Part shown: piece by piece, positions 1-12,900 of the stretch | Position numbering within the stretch: the stretch's first letter is position 1 | Layout of the letters: the number at the start of each line of letters is the position of its first letter | Assembly: GCA_027257055.1 (NCBI GenBank) | Contig: JAPVLO010001009.1 | Location: 124,001-188,000, forward strand | Length of the DNA stretch: 64,000 bases | From: Cephalopachus bancanus | Lineage: Eukaryota; Chordata; Mammalia; Primates; Tarsiidae | Reading direction: 5' to 3' | Translations under genes and position numbers: made by a program | Notes under the pieces: model-generated | Database searches by the model: none | Told to the model about the DNA's origin: nothing | Seen by the model: only the letters and a program-made list of their open reading frames with translations

Positions 1-1560
1 ACTTCTGTTAATTATTAATCACAGTGAAGTTAAAGAACCTAAAAAAATAAGAAATGTTCCCTCTGATTCACTGAAATTAAGAGGCATTTGCTTTGATTCA
101 CAATCTTATGTGGCCACCATTCTCTGAAATTGTACCCTAATAACTATGGCTTAAGAAAACATTCACTCACTCATAAGCAGACCCTGAACATTCACCATAA
201 TACTGTAAAAAAGGGATTGGCAGTAGTGGGACATGGTAGGGGTGGAGGGGGGAAAGGGGAGGAAACACACACAACCACAATAACATCAATCAAAGATGTG
301 CCTACCATCTCCTACAACTCTTCCATCTTTTGTGCGTGTGTTCTATTTCCCACAGTTTAAACAAGTTGTGTCCAGCCTTCATTGCCCTGATGGTGCTTTT
401 CTTGACTTTTAAGTGTAGACTGAATGCAAGATAACCTCAGTTCCCAAAAAGTTTGAAATTGGTAGAAAAACAGACTTTCCAAAGAACGACACCCAACCAA
501 CAGAGCTACCAAGTTTTTCCTCCCTCTTTTGATAAATACAATAAGTCTTCATTGTGATATGGTACATTATATGCATAAAGTGTGTTTACTTTCTATTTGT
601 TTATGCTCATATCAATTCATCTTCATTGATAGATGAAGTAATATTTACCTAATTTGTGAAAACTGTTTGGGATGAAGTATAGCATTATAATTGCCCACTA
701 AAATTAACGGAAATGTTTTCATTTAACAGTGGGATGGGACAGTGTTGAAATTAGCAACAGTGTTTTCAAGAATGAGTTCAAGTCACTGAATATTTGATTT
801 TTTGAGTTGCAGACAACAATAAGAGTCAGACAGCAAGGGACAGCAGTCCTACCCTAAACCCTAAAAGAGAGAAAACCCACACACAGTCAGAGTAAGACTA
901 GCAACTCCAAAACAGAATGAAGAAACAGACCACGAGTGAGATAAAGCAGCAGGATCAAGGACCACGCTTCAAGACGAGAAGTTTAACTCACTATGATCAT
1001 AAATTAGTACGACACTAAAAATCAGATGTGTTCTACAGACTTTAATAATATTCAACAAGATTAAAAGACGACAGACTCAAGCAAAGGAAGAGAACGGATC
1101 AGCAAACTATAGCATTCAATAAACATTGAGTATTTATTACCCAGGACACATCAGCTGAGATTCAAAAAGCAATACTAGAATAGGTAGAAATGAAGACAAA
1201 GACTTCTAGTAAGGATTCTTGTATGCCAAACACTTAATAAAGGCATGAAATATACAAGGAAATTATTTAAAAGATATGGATAAACTCAAACTGGGTAGAT
1301 AAACATCTAACTGGGTCAAAAAAATGAAATAAAAATTCAAAACAGTAACCCATACCTAAAGTGGAGGATGGTTGGACAGTTCAGCTTCCAAAGGTAACAG
1401 CAGCAAAACAGACCAGGTTCACTGCCTAATGCCAAGGAGTGGGAGAGGGAATAGGATTTGTACATCTTGTAAAAAGATTTTTTTTTTTAAAGGGAAAGAG
1501 GGAGGGAGACCAAGGGGAAGACGTATGAAAACCAATCAGGTTGCAAACCTATTATCTACA
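1..1560. other. AT-rich stretch without a recognisable gene
   Basis: No convincing exon, promoter or RNA gene is visible on either strand. Open frames are short and have no family resemblance. The A-rich part from about 790 to 1,360 resembles decayed LINE sequence in texture, but I could not assign it. A purine-rich patch lies at about 225-265. Confidence 0.5.
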
Positions 1561-1577
1561 GCTACAGCTTTCTTTTC

Positions 1578-1722
1578 CTTTTTTTTTTTTTGGTCAGTCT
1601 CACTCTGTTGCCCAGGCTGGAGTGCAGTGGCACACTCAGAACCTCAACCTGCTGGCTAAGACAATCCTTCTACCTCAGCCTTCCAAGTAGCTGGGACTAT
1701 AGGTATTCACGCACCCAGCCAG
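1578..1722 (-). mobile_element. Alu fragment (single arm)
   Basis: A poly-T run is followed by the antisense Alu end (CTCTGTTGCCCAGGCTGGAG) and one arm only. It is truncated near 1,722. Confidence 0.85.
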
Positions 1723-1803
1723 AGCTACAGTTTTCTAGAAGCCCTCTGAGAAAAAGACGACAAAACATTCAGCTTCATGGCAAATTAAAAATTCATAATT
1801 CCA

Positions 1804-2300
1804 GCCAGGCACAGTAGCTCACACCTATAATCCTAGCACTTTGGGAGGCCGAGGTCAGAGGACTACCTGAGCCCACGGGTTCGAGACCAGTCTAGACAAC
1901 TTGGCAAGACCTCACCTCTACAATAAATAAAAAAATTAGCCAAGCATGGAGGTGCACGCCTGTAGTTCCAGCTACTTGGAAGGCTGAGGCGGAAGGGTAG
2001 CCTGAGTTCAACAGGTTGAGACCTCAGTGGTTGTAAGCAGGTCACTGTACTCCAGCCTGGGCGGGTGGATTGCTTGAGCCCAGTATGGGCAACCTAGCAA
2101 AACCCTGTCTCTACAGAAAAATTTTTTTAAAAAACCAGCCAGGCGTGGTAGCACACACCTATAGTCCCAGTTACTTAAGATGCTGGGATGGAAGGACCTC
2201 CTGAGTGTAGGACAAAGCTACTGTGAGCTGTCCTCATCGTGATCATGACACTGCACTCCAGCCTGGGCAACAGAATGAGATTCTGACTCAAAACAAAATT
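1804..2300 (+). mobile_element. Composite of two fused Alus
   Basis: A near-complete Alu runs to about 2,058 (CTGTACTCCAGCCTGGGCG). It then passes directly, with no A-tail, into the middle of a second Alu (GCTTGAGCCCAG, CCTGTCTCTACAG) that ends at ACTCAAAAC. The join may be a recombination or a three-arm element. Confidence 0.8.
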
Positions 2301-2423
2301 AATAATTCCTTAATATCAAGTCAGTGTTCACATTTCCTGCTTTGTAAGTCTTTTGTTATTCTTTGGTGCATTTCTTATCTCCTTTCATCTATCATACCTA
2401 CATTCCTTTGTTTTTTGGTGGGG

Positions 2424-2715
2424 TTTTTTTTTGAGTCGAGGTCTCACTCTGTCACCCAGGCTGGAGTGCAGTGGCAAGATCACAGCTCAACCACAGCCTT
2501 CACCTCTTGGGCTCAGGTGATCCTTCGCCCTCAGTCTCCCAAGTAGTGGGACTATAGGTGCAAGCCACCAAGTATGGTTAATTTTTTTATTTTTTGTAGA
2601 GACAAGGTCTCGCTCTGTTGCCTAGGTTGGTCTCCAACTCCTGGGCTCAAGCAATCCTCCCACCTTGGCCTCCCAAGGTACTGGGATTACAGTTGTGAGC
2701 CATCACACCCAGCCA
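2424..2715 (-). mobile_element. Alu
   Basis: Antisense dimeric Alu: poly-T, GAGTCGAGGTCTCACTCTG, both arms, ending CACACCCAGCC. Its older sequence resembles generic early Alus more than the lemur-specific type. Confidence 0.9.
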
Positions 2716-3485
2716 CCTACATCCCTTAATTGTTCAGTTTCCTACAATTCTCAGAACTTTAAGTTGGGGAAAAAAGCAGCTGGTCCTAGAGAGGTTTCCA
2801 TTCTAAATTTTGTTGCTAATATTCCCACAGTGCTTAACAAGGATTTGGAGTTTTTTGTTTTGTTTTGTTTGCTTGTTTGTTTGTGTTTTTGTCTTTTCTA
2901 TTTCCTAGCAACTAGTAGTTAAATTCAACAGACTAGAAGAAATCTCAGGGTTTTGATCTGAATGCAAGACTAACACAGCCAGTGTGGTACCTCAAGTGTG
3001 GATGTCTGTGTAACATGAGCTAGCTATTGGGGATCTTTGTGTAGACATTTTCATTAGGATACACAAAATGGTGATATTCTAATTCTATCACTCCTTCTTT
3101 ATTAGCTAGAATAAACTATAACCTATTTGGTTATCCCAAGATACAAATCACAGAGGAAAAGTAGGATAGATGCTTGTTTCTCTTTATTTACCAGTTGCCA
3201 AAATAATGAGTTTCTCCAACAGCAACCTATTAAGTTTTTTTACATGTAAAGGAAGAAATTTAATGAGAACAAATCATCAATAAAAACATGAATTCACACA
3301 AGATGGTATTAGTTTTATGAAAGTCTGACAAAAATTTTTAAATTTTAACATGTTGAAGAAGCAGATAGATAAAGAGTTTTTTTAAGTAGCAAAAGGATGA
3401 TAACACAAAAGTTGACAGAGTGATTAAAAGGCACAGAAAATAAACTAAAAGAGACTCCAACATAGGTCTATCAAAAGAGAAAAGC
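2716..3485. other. Unassigned AT-rich sequence
   Basis: Nothing recognised. A (TTTG)n/(TTTTG)n-like stretch lies at about 2,853-2,890. No coding or RNA signal was seen. Confidence 0.4.
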
Positions 3486-3761
<276 letters not shown>

Positions 3762-4140
3762 AGAGAGAGAGAAATGTAAAAACAAAAGCAATATTTAAGG
3801 AGGTGAGAATTTTCCAGAATGAAAGATCTGACTCCTCAGACTGTAAGTATACCGAGTTGGATACACAGAAGTCTGTCCATACACCGTGATAAACTGCAAA
3901 ATACCAAGTACAAATAGCTGCTTCACAACAAGTATCCATACAGTTCAACAGTGTAAGAAAACCACATACTAACACTGGGCATCACTTTAAAATGCTTACA
4001 AATCTCTTACAATGTCATATGGGGGGCCAGGGGAGGGGAAAACGTCAAAGTTTACTGAATACCTGTAGCTCTATCCAAACTTTTTTTGAAACATTCCTAC
4101 AAAGTCATCCCTCAATATACACAGGAAACTGGTTCCAGGA

Positions 4141-4163
4141 GACACAGACAGACAGACAGACAG

Positions 4164-4191
<28 letters not shown>
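4141..4191 (+). repeat. (ACAG)n-(CA)n compound microsatellite
   Basis: About five ACAG units run straight into about 13 CA units. Such compound repeats are usually length-polymorphic. Confidence 0.95.
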
Positions 4192-4195
<4 letters not shown>

Positions 4196-4559
4196 TTGAT
4201 TCCAGCAGACACAGACACACACAAGTATACCCAAAAGGTTTCTCATTCTGCTACATGTTTAAGAGAACCCATGTAGTTCAAACCCACATTCAGAGGTCAA
4301 CTGTATTTTCTTATAACTCTAAAAGCAAAGTGTGGATGCAAGCCTCCTAACAAATTCCCACTGGAGAGAAAGTGAACTATTATTAACTTGAAGAACGATT
4401 TCAAGGCACCTAGTAAATAAACACATTTTAGCCTTTAAGAAAAAAGCTGAAATGGTAAGCAACGAAATTCCTGGAGAAAATTTTTAAAAACAGCATAAAG
4501 AGGAAGAAACAAAAATCAACTGCAAGGAAAGAATTGTGAGACAACATACAACTTTATAA

Positions 4560-5130
4560 GACAGCATGCAAAGACATTTCCATAAAACTTGAGGTAAGAA
4601 TTTCTTAAGACACAAAGCACAAATTATAAAAGGAAAATACTGATAAATTCAACTAAATTAAAATTTAAATCTTTAATAGAGACATCATAAAAAAAATTCA
4701 AAGGCAAGCAACAAAGTGGGAAAAGACATTTGGGACACATAATTGGCAAAAAATTAGTGTTCAGAACACAAAAAATTCCTACCAACCAAAACCACAACAA
4801 TGTAACAGAAAAATGAACAGCCAATTCAGAGAAAAGGGAAAATGTCCAGCAAACACTGAAAAGATGCTTCCTCTCAGTAATCAGAAATGCAAAGCCTATA
4901 GGGTATCAATTCATACACAACAGGCTCACTGTAGTGTTTGCCAATATCAGGAATAGGCAAGAATGTGGAACCATCACATGTATGTTTACTTACATTACTG
5001 ATGAAAGGAATAAATTGGTACACTTTCATTGGAAAGAAAATTATTCAGCACTACCTAGTAAACCTGAAAATGTACATGCCTCCTACAGTAGAGCAATTCT
5101 AATCCTACCTAGCTATAAGTCCTAAAACTG
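4560..5130 (+). mobile_element. Old L1 (L1M-type) ORF2 3' fragment
   Basis: The text follows the familiar L1 order: AAGTGGGAAAAGACATTTG, then the GCAAACACTGAAAAGATGCT and AGAAATGCAAAGCC blocks. It is heavily decayed and cannot code. Related 3' pieces continue at 6,330-6,500 and 6,797-7,047 beyond inserted Alus. Confidence 0.7.
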
Positions 5131-5240
5131 TTAAAACTTTAAGTCTCAACTCATTAGTGGATAGCAGAAAATAGGTCTTGACTACCATTTTCAGTTGTAA
5201 TAAAACAGAATAGTACATAACAACAGCATCATAGTTGCTT

Positions 5241-5509
5241 TGTTTTGCGACAGTCTCACTCTGTTGCCCAGACTGGGGTGCTGTGGAACAATTAACTCCC
5301 AGGCTCAAGCCATCTTCCCACCTCAGCCTCCAAGTAGCTGGGACCACAGGTGGGTACCACCACACCTGGCTCATTTTTCTGTTTTTTTTTTTTTGTAGAA
5401 ACAGGGTCTATGTCGCCCAGGCTGGTCTTGAACTTCTGGGCTCGAGAGATCCTCCACCTCAGCCTCTCAAAGTGCTGGGATTACAGGCAGGTATCACTGC
5501 ACCCAGTCA
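5241..5509 (-). mobile_element. Alu
   Basis: Antisense Alu beginning GACAGTCTCACTCTGTTGCC. It keeps both arms around an internal poly-T (5,384-5,395). Confidence 0.9.
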
Positions 5510-5780
5510 AACATCTTCCTTATACATGTGTACACCTGATACTGTACTAAGTCATAATGTAAGACATGTTTCTTACGTTAAGTAGAGGTAAAATATCAGG
5601 ACATAAGCTTTTTTCTCTAAACCTGGCTTCCTTCTAACCCTCACCCAGGGAGGAGCAGCTTCAGTTCAAGGCTGGTCTCTGCAGGATATGCGCACATTCC
5701 CAGTATAAGTCACAGGATGCCGGTAGGATGCAGGTGACCCTTCACGCCATGCCGGCAACCAGGCAACCTAAAGATATACA

Positions 5781-6044
<264 letters not shown>

Positions 6045-6329
6045 AAGATAATGTAGTCCTCACCCATAACCAATTTGACTGTAAACAATGTAGGAATCCG
6101 AACAATTAATTTGCTTTATCATAACACTGTCTGCTCTACTGTCCCAAGACATGGATTCCTCACAGATCAGCCGCCATCGGTGCCCTCTCATAAGTTTAAT
6201 GAACCAATGCCTCTCCCTACCAGAGTGACTTATTTGGAAAAGGTAAACATCGTGTACAAGCGCTCTCAGATTTGGGGCTACCACATTACAAGTGGCAACA
6301 AAAAAGTTTGAAAAATACTATCCTGGAGA

Positions 6330-6500
6330 CACTTCAGTGCCACCAATAGACCTAGGTAAGGTGTTCATAGCAGCATTGCTTTTACTAACAAAAAACCTGG
6401 AAACCTAAATGTCTGTCTACAAGAAATTTAAAAATTGTAAAATATTCACACTGAAAGCAAATGACTTAGGGCCATGTACAACACAATGAAAGACTATCAG
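6330..6500 (+). mobile_element. L1 3' fragment
   Basis: GTGTTCATAGCAGCATTGCT and AACCTAAATGTCTG are L1 3'-region landmarks. It probably continues the 4.56 kb fragment. Confidence 0.55.
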
Positions 6501-6796
6501 GGCCGGGTTTGGTGGCTCAGCCTGTAATTCCAGCACTTTGGGAGGCCAAGGCAAGTGGATTGCCTGAGCCCACAGGTTTAAGACCAACCCAGGCAACTAG
6601 GAGACCTCGTCTCTACAGTAAGTCAAAAATTAGCCGAGCATAGTAGCGCACGCCTGTAGTTCCAGTTACTCGGAAGGCTGAGGCGGAAGGATTGCCAGAG
6701 CCCAGCAGGTTGACGTTGGGGTGGCCTTGAGCGTGCCCCTGCACTCCAGTCTGGGTGACAGAGTGAGGCTCCGACTCAAACAAGAAAAAAAAAAAA
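6501..6796 (+). mobile_element. Alu, strepsirrhine-type
   Basis: Starts GGGCCGGGTTTGGTGGCTCA and has the lemur-type end GACTCAAACAAGA(n). The repeated ATATCAG/CTATCAG at the flanks is a plausible short target duplication. Confidence 0.9.
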
Positions 6797-7047
6797 GAAT
6801 ATCAGGACCACAAAGTGGAGAGAAAAAGGGAAAGTGCAAACAAACTCACAGAGAAGAATCCCATCTACAGAGTCCAAAAAGAAATAAAGTAAACAGTTCA
6901 GGGATACAGATGGATCTGGCAAAACACAAAGCAAAGCAAAGAGGTAAGAAGGATGGTGGTCACATGGGGGGGCAATAAAAGCAGACACAGATAGGTAGGA
7001 CAGCACTTGAGCTGTGTCTTCATAGCTTACACGTTTTATAAATGTTA
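6797..7047 (+). mobile_element. Probable LINE 3' remnant
   Basis: The order of an A-rich stretch, a G-rich stretch (CACATGGGGGGGCAATAAAAG) and an AT-rich end resembles old LINE 3' ends. The assignment is weak. Confidence 0.35.
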
Positions 7048-7058
7048 TATGTATTTAA

Positions 7059-7344
7059 TTTTTTTTTTTTTTTGAGTTGGAGTCTTACTATGTTGCCCAG
7101 ACTGGAGTGCAGTGGCCGCTCCCGGCCACCGCAGCCTCACCTGCTGGGCTCCCGCGATCCTTCCACCTCAGCCTTCCGAGTAGCCGGAATTACAGGCATG
7201 CACTACCACGCCCAGCTGATTTTTTGATTTATTGTAGAGATGAGGTCTCGCTGCCCAGGCAGGTCTCGAACCCGCAGTCTCAGGCAAATACCCACCTCAG
7301 CCTCCCAAAGGCACGGGATTACAGGCTGAGCCACCGAGCCCGGC
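7059..7344 (-). mobile_element. Alu, strepsirrhine-type
   Basis: Antisense Alu with the diagnostic GGCTGAGCCACCGAGCCCGGC 5' end. Flanked by a good target duplication TATGTATTTAATTT (about 7,047-7,060 and 7,345-7,358). Confidence 0.95.
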
Positions 7345-7381
7345 TATGTATTTAATTTTAAAAGAAAAACATGTGGTCACA

Positions 7382-7620
7382 TGTGGCCTGGATTCTTAGT
7401 ACTTTGGGCGCCCAGGAGCCCTGGACCAGCCCAGGCAATATAGAAAGACAAAAATTAGCCAGACACGGTGGTGTACACCTGTAGTCCCAGCTACTCAGGA
7501 GGCTGATGAGGAAGGATCACCTGAGCCCAGGAGACTCAGGAGGCTGCAGCGAGCTAGGGTCACACCACTACCCTCCAGCCTCAGCAACAAAGTGAGACTC
7601 CAATTCAAAAAATAATAAAA
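7382..7620 (+). mobile_element. Alu, decayed
   Basis: The sense left arm is badly eroded (TTAGTACTTTGGGCGCCCAGG); the right arm is clear (AGCTACTCAGGAGGCTGATG). Confidence 0.8.
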
Positions 7621-7940
7621 TGTAAATAAAGCGGACAGAATGGTACTCAGGTATTCAGGAGACTGGTATTTGTTTTATATTTAATCTTTAAACTATACAT
7701 GCGCATTCTAGATTCTCTTACACATCTGAATCATTTTTGTTTTAACTTTCAACAAAAAGACAAGTAGGAAGAAATACAAGTAAATTAAAACAGACAAACA
7801 AACAGGTATAAACTTCCCTGCTTCTTAATTGATACAATCACAATGACAGTGCTGAATAACTGTATAAAGTTATCCATACTTTGGAACAAATTTTCCCAAA
7901 AGAGAAAATAAAAGTAAATTCTTTAAAATAAGAAATCTAT

Positions 7941-8222
<282 letters not shown>

Positions 8223-8230
8223 TTGGGGGG

Positions 8231-8579
8231 GGGATTTTACAGAACATACCTAAGACTTCCTTGACTTAGCACAAAGCTGCCTTAAGAAATCAGATGGACA
8301 TATTAACCAAGAATAATAACTAAAGTTTCTCTTTACACCAAAAGTAGTATGTTATTTTAAAAGCTGCTGGGACTTTTTGCTTAAATGAAGGTTACATAAC
8401 ACTGAAAGAATATGAAACAGAATTACCAATTTATGCTATAACTGGAAGATATGCTAGAAGAGTAGACCAAAAATTCATCTTTGCTCATTTTACAATTAAT
8501 TGATGAATTATTTATTTTCTTCCCCTAACTCCAGACAAGGTAAATGCCTAAGCTGTAATTCCAAGGTTAGTCTACAATG
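8231..8579. other. Unassigned sequence
   Basis: Nothing recognised; AT-rich with no coding signal. Confidence 0.4.
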
Positions 8580-9555
8580 TACAGTTGACCCTTGAACATC
8601 ACAGGTTTGAACTGCACGGGTTCACTCATATACAGATTTTCTTCAATAATAATATTGGAAAATTTTTTTAGAGCTATGCAACACTTTGAAAAAATTTGCA
8701 GAGGAACCAAATGGCCTAGAAATATTGAAAAAAGTGAGAAAAATGTATGTAGAGGGACTAGTCTAATTTTATTATTTACTGCCATAAAATATACATAAAT
8801 CTATTATAAAATTAAAATGTATCAAAACTTACACACACACTTACAGACCAGACCACTATAGGGCTATTTGTAGTCAAGAGAAATGTAAACAAATGTAAAG
8901 ATACCACATTAAATCATAACTGCATAAAGTCAACTGTAGTACATACTGTACCACTGTAATAATTTTGTAGTTTTTGTAGCAACACCTCCTGTTACTATTA
9001 CAGGGAGCTCAAGTGTTGCCAGTATCCCTGATGCTAATCATCTCCACACTGAGCAATTCAAGTCTCCAGTAAACTGCGTATCACAGTAAACAGTGACCTC
9101 TCCAGGTTCTTGTTCATGCATCTTTCATATTTAGTGCCGATTCCATAAATCTTGAATACCACCGTGACACCTACATGAAGTGCGACTAGTGATGTGGAAA
9201 TGCTCCTGAGAAGCAGAGAAAAGTCACAGCACACAAAGAAGGTTGAAGTGCTCAATACGTGCTATAGAGTGAGGTCTGTAGCTATGGGTACTCCACCGTT
9301 TCAGAGAGATTCATCTTGTGAACAGATGGTGTAAGTGTATGGTGTTAATGAATCCAACACATTACTGTGAATGTATTTTCTCTTACGATTTTCCTAATAG
9401 CCTTTTCTTTACCTTACTTAATTAAAAGAGTACAGCATATAATACACATTACATACAGAACGTGTTAATCAACCAAAATTATTGTTATTGGTAAGATTTC
9501 CAGTCAACACTATAGTATCAGTAGTTAAGTCTTTAGGGAGTCAAAAGTTACACAT

Positions 9556-9680
9556 GGGCAAGGGGCAGTTGCTCGCGCCTCTAAACTCTGCACTTTGGGG
9601 GCCAAGGCAGAAGAAGGATCCCCTGAGGTCAGGAGTTCAAGATCAACCTGGGCAATAAAGCAGGACACCACCCCCCCCCG
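9556..9680 (+). mobile_element. Alu left monomer inside Tigger
   Basis: Single-arm sense Alu (GGGCAAGGGGCAGTTGCTCG to GGGCAATAAAGCAGGACACC). Its tail region has become the CA repeat that follows. Confidence 0.8.

Positions 9681-9683
<3 letters not shown>

Positions 9684-9729
<46 letters not shown>
9684..9729 (+). repeat. (AC)n microsatellite, about 23 units
   Basis: Perfect AC run at the end of an Alu monomer, preceded by a C9 tract. The A-tail of the Alu is the probable seed. Confidence 0.95.
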
Positions 9730-9732
<3 letters not shown>

Positions 9733-9809
9733 ATACATGATTTTTTTTTTTCTTTACTGTGCAGGAAGTCAGCACCCCTAATCCCCACACTGTTCAAAGG
9801 TCAACTATA

Positions 9810-10689
9810 TATTTTACTTGAAAAGTGCTACAAAAATTTCAAGCTCAGAAATACCTCCTTCAAGTTAAAACTAAATCCAATTTTTTGAACTAAAAGGAAA
9901 AAAAGAGAAAAAGAATTAAGCCACTTTTAAAAATGATTCAATTTAAACTTAGTAAACATCTAGGTCAAACTGGAAGCTATTTAAGAAATGATCCCCCATT
10001 CATCAGCAATGGAGTATTAACCACAAAGATTATACAACACAGTACCTGCAACTATACTCAGAAATAAGAGCACTAAATAATAAGCTTGAGAAATTCACTT
10101 TTTCATTAAAATCATGACATTCAGCAACCCTCAGACATCCAGGTTATGAAAACTATGAAAAATAATTATAGAATGCATTTCAAATAACATGACTTCCCAA
10201 TAAACTAGGCAAGTACAGGTCAGTAGCACAAAAATGAATTCAACCTGCGTGTGAATATTAAAGATTTAAGGAAATATTTTACATTTTCAGCAACATAGCA
10301 TTCAGAACACTAGGAAGCTTTCAGTGTATAGCTTACCTTGTCCAAATTTATTTCAAAAGATAACTGGATCTAAATACAGGCTATCACTAAATTACTTATG
10401 GACAGATTCCACTCAGAACACTTACACTACTGATCAACAAGATTAACTGGTACTAAGCACAAGTATTTTGCTGAAATTTGTGTTTTAAATTGTTTTCCGT
10501 TCCACTCCCCCAAGAGTAAACCTGAAACCCTGCATCTTGGGGTTTCACTTTACATGATGTTCCAAACATTACTCAATTAGCCAGGCTGCTTGAGAGACAG
10601 CACCAACGACAAGCAGAAGGCCCAAGGAGTCCCAATCACTGCAGCAGGCAACGTACTCAAAGTGGGCACCACCCAGGGCCAGAAACACT
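9810..10689. other. Unassigned AT-rich sequence
   Basis: No gene or repeat family recognised with confidence. Confidence 0.4.
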
Positions 10690-10902
10690 GTTCACGGTGA
10701 TGAACCAGACACCGTCCCCACTTCATCCTGCTTATATTCTTGTAGGGGAGACAAACATCAAGCACATACATAAATAAGTTCATATTATAATGTCAGGTAT
10801 GACTGATAGTTCAGTGAAGAAAAATAAGCCTGGGACAAAGAATAGAGAGGGTATGCCTTTTTGGAATGTGACCAAGACTGGCTCTTCTGAGGCAACCATT
10901 AA
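10690..10902 (+). mobile_element. L2-like ancient LINE fragment
   Basis: TTGTAGGGGAGACAAACATC, then ATAATGTCAGGTATGA and GAAGAAAAATAAGCC follow the order of the common 'insert-tail' segment I associate with L2. Family name is tentative. Confidence 0.45.
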
Positions 10903-11184
10903 GCCGGGCTCGGTGGCTCAGCCTGTAATCCCGCGTCTTTGGGAGGCTGAGGTGAGTGGATTGCCTGAGCCCGCGGGTTCGAGAACCGCCTGGGCAGCGA
11001 GACCTCATCTCTACAATAAATCAAAAAATCAGCCAGGCATGGTAGTGCGCGCCTGTAGTTCCAGCTACTCGGAAGGCTGAGGCGGAAGGATTGCCGGAGC
11101 CCATCAGGTGGAGGCTGCGGTGGCCGGGAGTGTGCACTCCAGTCTAGGCGACAGAGTGAGACTCCAACTCAAAAAAAAAAAAAA
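10903..11184 (+). mobile_element. Alu, strepsirrhine-type
   Basis: Left arm GCCGGGCTCGGTGGCTCAGC with CCCGCGTCTTTGGG; CCGCGGGTTCGAGAACCGCC shows a T-arm-like stem with one change. Ends GACTCCAACTCA(n). Confidence 0.95.
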
Positions 11185-11534
11185 GTCTGCAAATCAGAAG
11201 TGTGACCCGTAATGCACATTTGTGGGAGCTGAGACAGAAAACATTTCTTGGAAAGAGGATGAGTCTATCCACTCCTTTCCATATAACTAAAACATTGTAT
11301 ATAGCATTTTGGTTTTAAGTAGCTTTTACTATTTCCTCCACTTGAAAAACTTCAAATCTTTACATTTAAATCACTAGTTAGAGGAGTTAATTCGGGGGGG
11401 GGAGGGAGAGAGGATCTTTAGAACTGTAACTTAGCTTTGTAACACCTAACATTAGACTATTGTACATGGAGAGTGCCACCCCCCCACCCCCCAGAAAATA
11501 TTCTTATAAACCAGCTCAATGGAGGCTCTAAAGT
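11185..11534. other. Unassigned sequence with short G and C runs
   Basis: G-run at 11,395-11,402 (GGGGGGGG, then AGGGAG) and C-rich CCACCCCCCCACCCCCC at about 11,475-11,492. No gene seen. Confidence 0.4.
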
Positions 11535-11745
11535 CAGAATGTCTCAATTAAAATTCAGGCTCCTCTTGAATTCAGTTTCTCCTGAGTTTGCTGTGTCTTT
11601 GAACAAATTATTTGACCCGTCTCCCTAGTTTCCACCAAATAGTACCTACCTCATAAGGTTGCTGAGAGGATTAAAAAGGATACCGCACATAAAATATTTA
11701 CAGCATCTGACAGCAAATAAGCACTCTAATGTTAGCTATCACTTA
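11535..11745 (+). mobile_element. MIR SINE
   Basis: Sense MIR: GTGTCTTTGAACAAATTATTTG (the 'tgaccttgggcaagt' block), CTACCTCATAAGGTTGCTGAG and GGATTAAAAAGGAT landmarks in order. Confidence 0.8.
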
Positions 11746-11905
11746 TGTAGCAACTACCAAGATAGTAAGATAATTCCTTAATGAGCCTCAGGCGGGTTAA
11801 GATCAGATCACACATTCAGTAAGTGGTGATGACTTGCAAAACCCAATTCAAACCCCAGTACTTCAGACTCCCTAGCGCTCACACTCTTTCCACAACATCA
11901 CACGA
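11746..11905 (-). mobile_element. MIR SINE, opposite orientation
   Basis: Antisense MIR core: AATGAGCCTCAGGCGGGTTA, CACATTCAGTAAGTGGTGAT and CCCAATTCAAACCCCAG. It abuts the sense MIR, giving a head-to-head ancient pair. Confidence 0.7.
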
Positions 11906-12900
11906 CATTATGTAAGTAAAGAACTGGGCAATAAAGAACTTGCATAAAACCTTAGCGTTAATAAGGTCTAAGACCTGTAGGACTGCTGCCTTCCAGATTA
12001 TGCCAGATCAGACTGTTTCCTTGGCAACTTAAATGACTCATGTGTAAGAATAATAATTGTCCCACATTTTCCAGTGAGAACATAGCATAACATAACGGCT
12101 CCTGATAGACAATGTACTTACTGAAACTCATGTAAGTTCTGATAACTAATCATAGATGCTACCTAGAGTCAAAATAAAGAAATTATGGGTAAATAACATT
12201 CTCCTCTATTAATGGTAAACTGCTATGATCCTATGAAACCTATTCAAAGTGGAAGCTGCCTTAAGGGACCACACACCAGATTAACGTATATTCCCCAACT
12301 TTGTAAAAATACACGGGCTGGTGTCCAGAGAAAGCTTCTGGCTATCAGTGTACTCTCCTACCCCTTATTTCTATAAATCCATTAAATATGAGAATAGAGT
12401 CAAACGGTGTTATTTCTATAAAAACTAAGTTAAATCTTTTGGAAAGCGTTGATGGATAATTGGAAAAATCTATAAGGATTTTGTTCTTGGAGAGTTTCCC
12501 AGTGCCTACATTTTCATTCTACTTTCATGAAACCAATACTAGAAATCACAGAGAATGTTTTTAGGGAACAATTTAAGAAAGGAAGATCAGATTGTACCCC
12601 CTGCTCTAAGAAAAGAGATGAATCCAAATAAAAAGGCCAGTAAAAGTAAAATGAAATGTTTAAAGTGAAAACAGTGAAAATACACAGATATTGAGCCCTT
12701 GTTTTAACCAACTTTTTGAATTAACTGACCAATGGTCCTAATCATGTGGGTACAGGTCTCCACATTCTAAAGTCACTTCTTCCACCAAGGGGTTCCAAAA
12801 GGCTCCCTGTCACTTTCTTCTGCTGACAGTTCCTAAAAGAGGAAAGGAGCAAACTGAAAACTACATGAATCCAAGGAAGTATCCGTCAAAGGAAGGATTG
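11906..12900. other. Unassigned sequence
   Basis: No exon or known repeat recognised. Reading frames are short. Confidence 0.4.

Larger units (their letters stand above)
8582..9809 (+). mobile_element. Tigger-type (TcMar) DNA transposon remnant
   Basis: The left end CAGTTGACCCTTGAACA is matched by an inverted right end around 9,785-9,808 (TGTTCAAAGGTCAACTAT). Both are flanked by TA, the hallmark target of mariner-like elements. Interior blocks such as TAATACACATTACATACA and GTCAAAAGTTA are typical of the family. The transposase reading frame is destroyed. An Alu left monomer and a CA repeat interrupt the right part. Confidence 0.8.
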
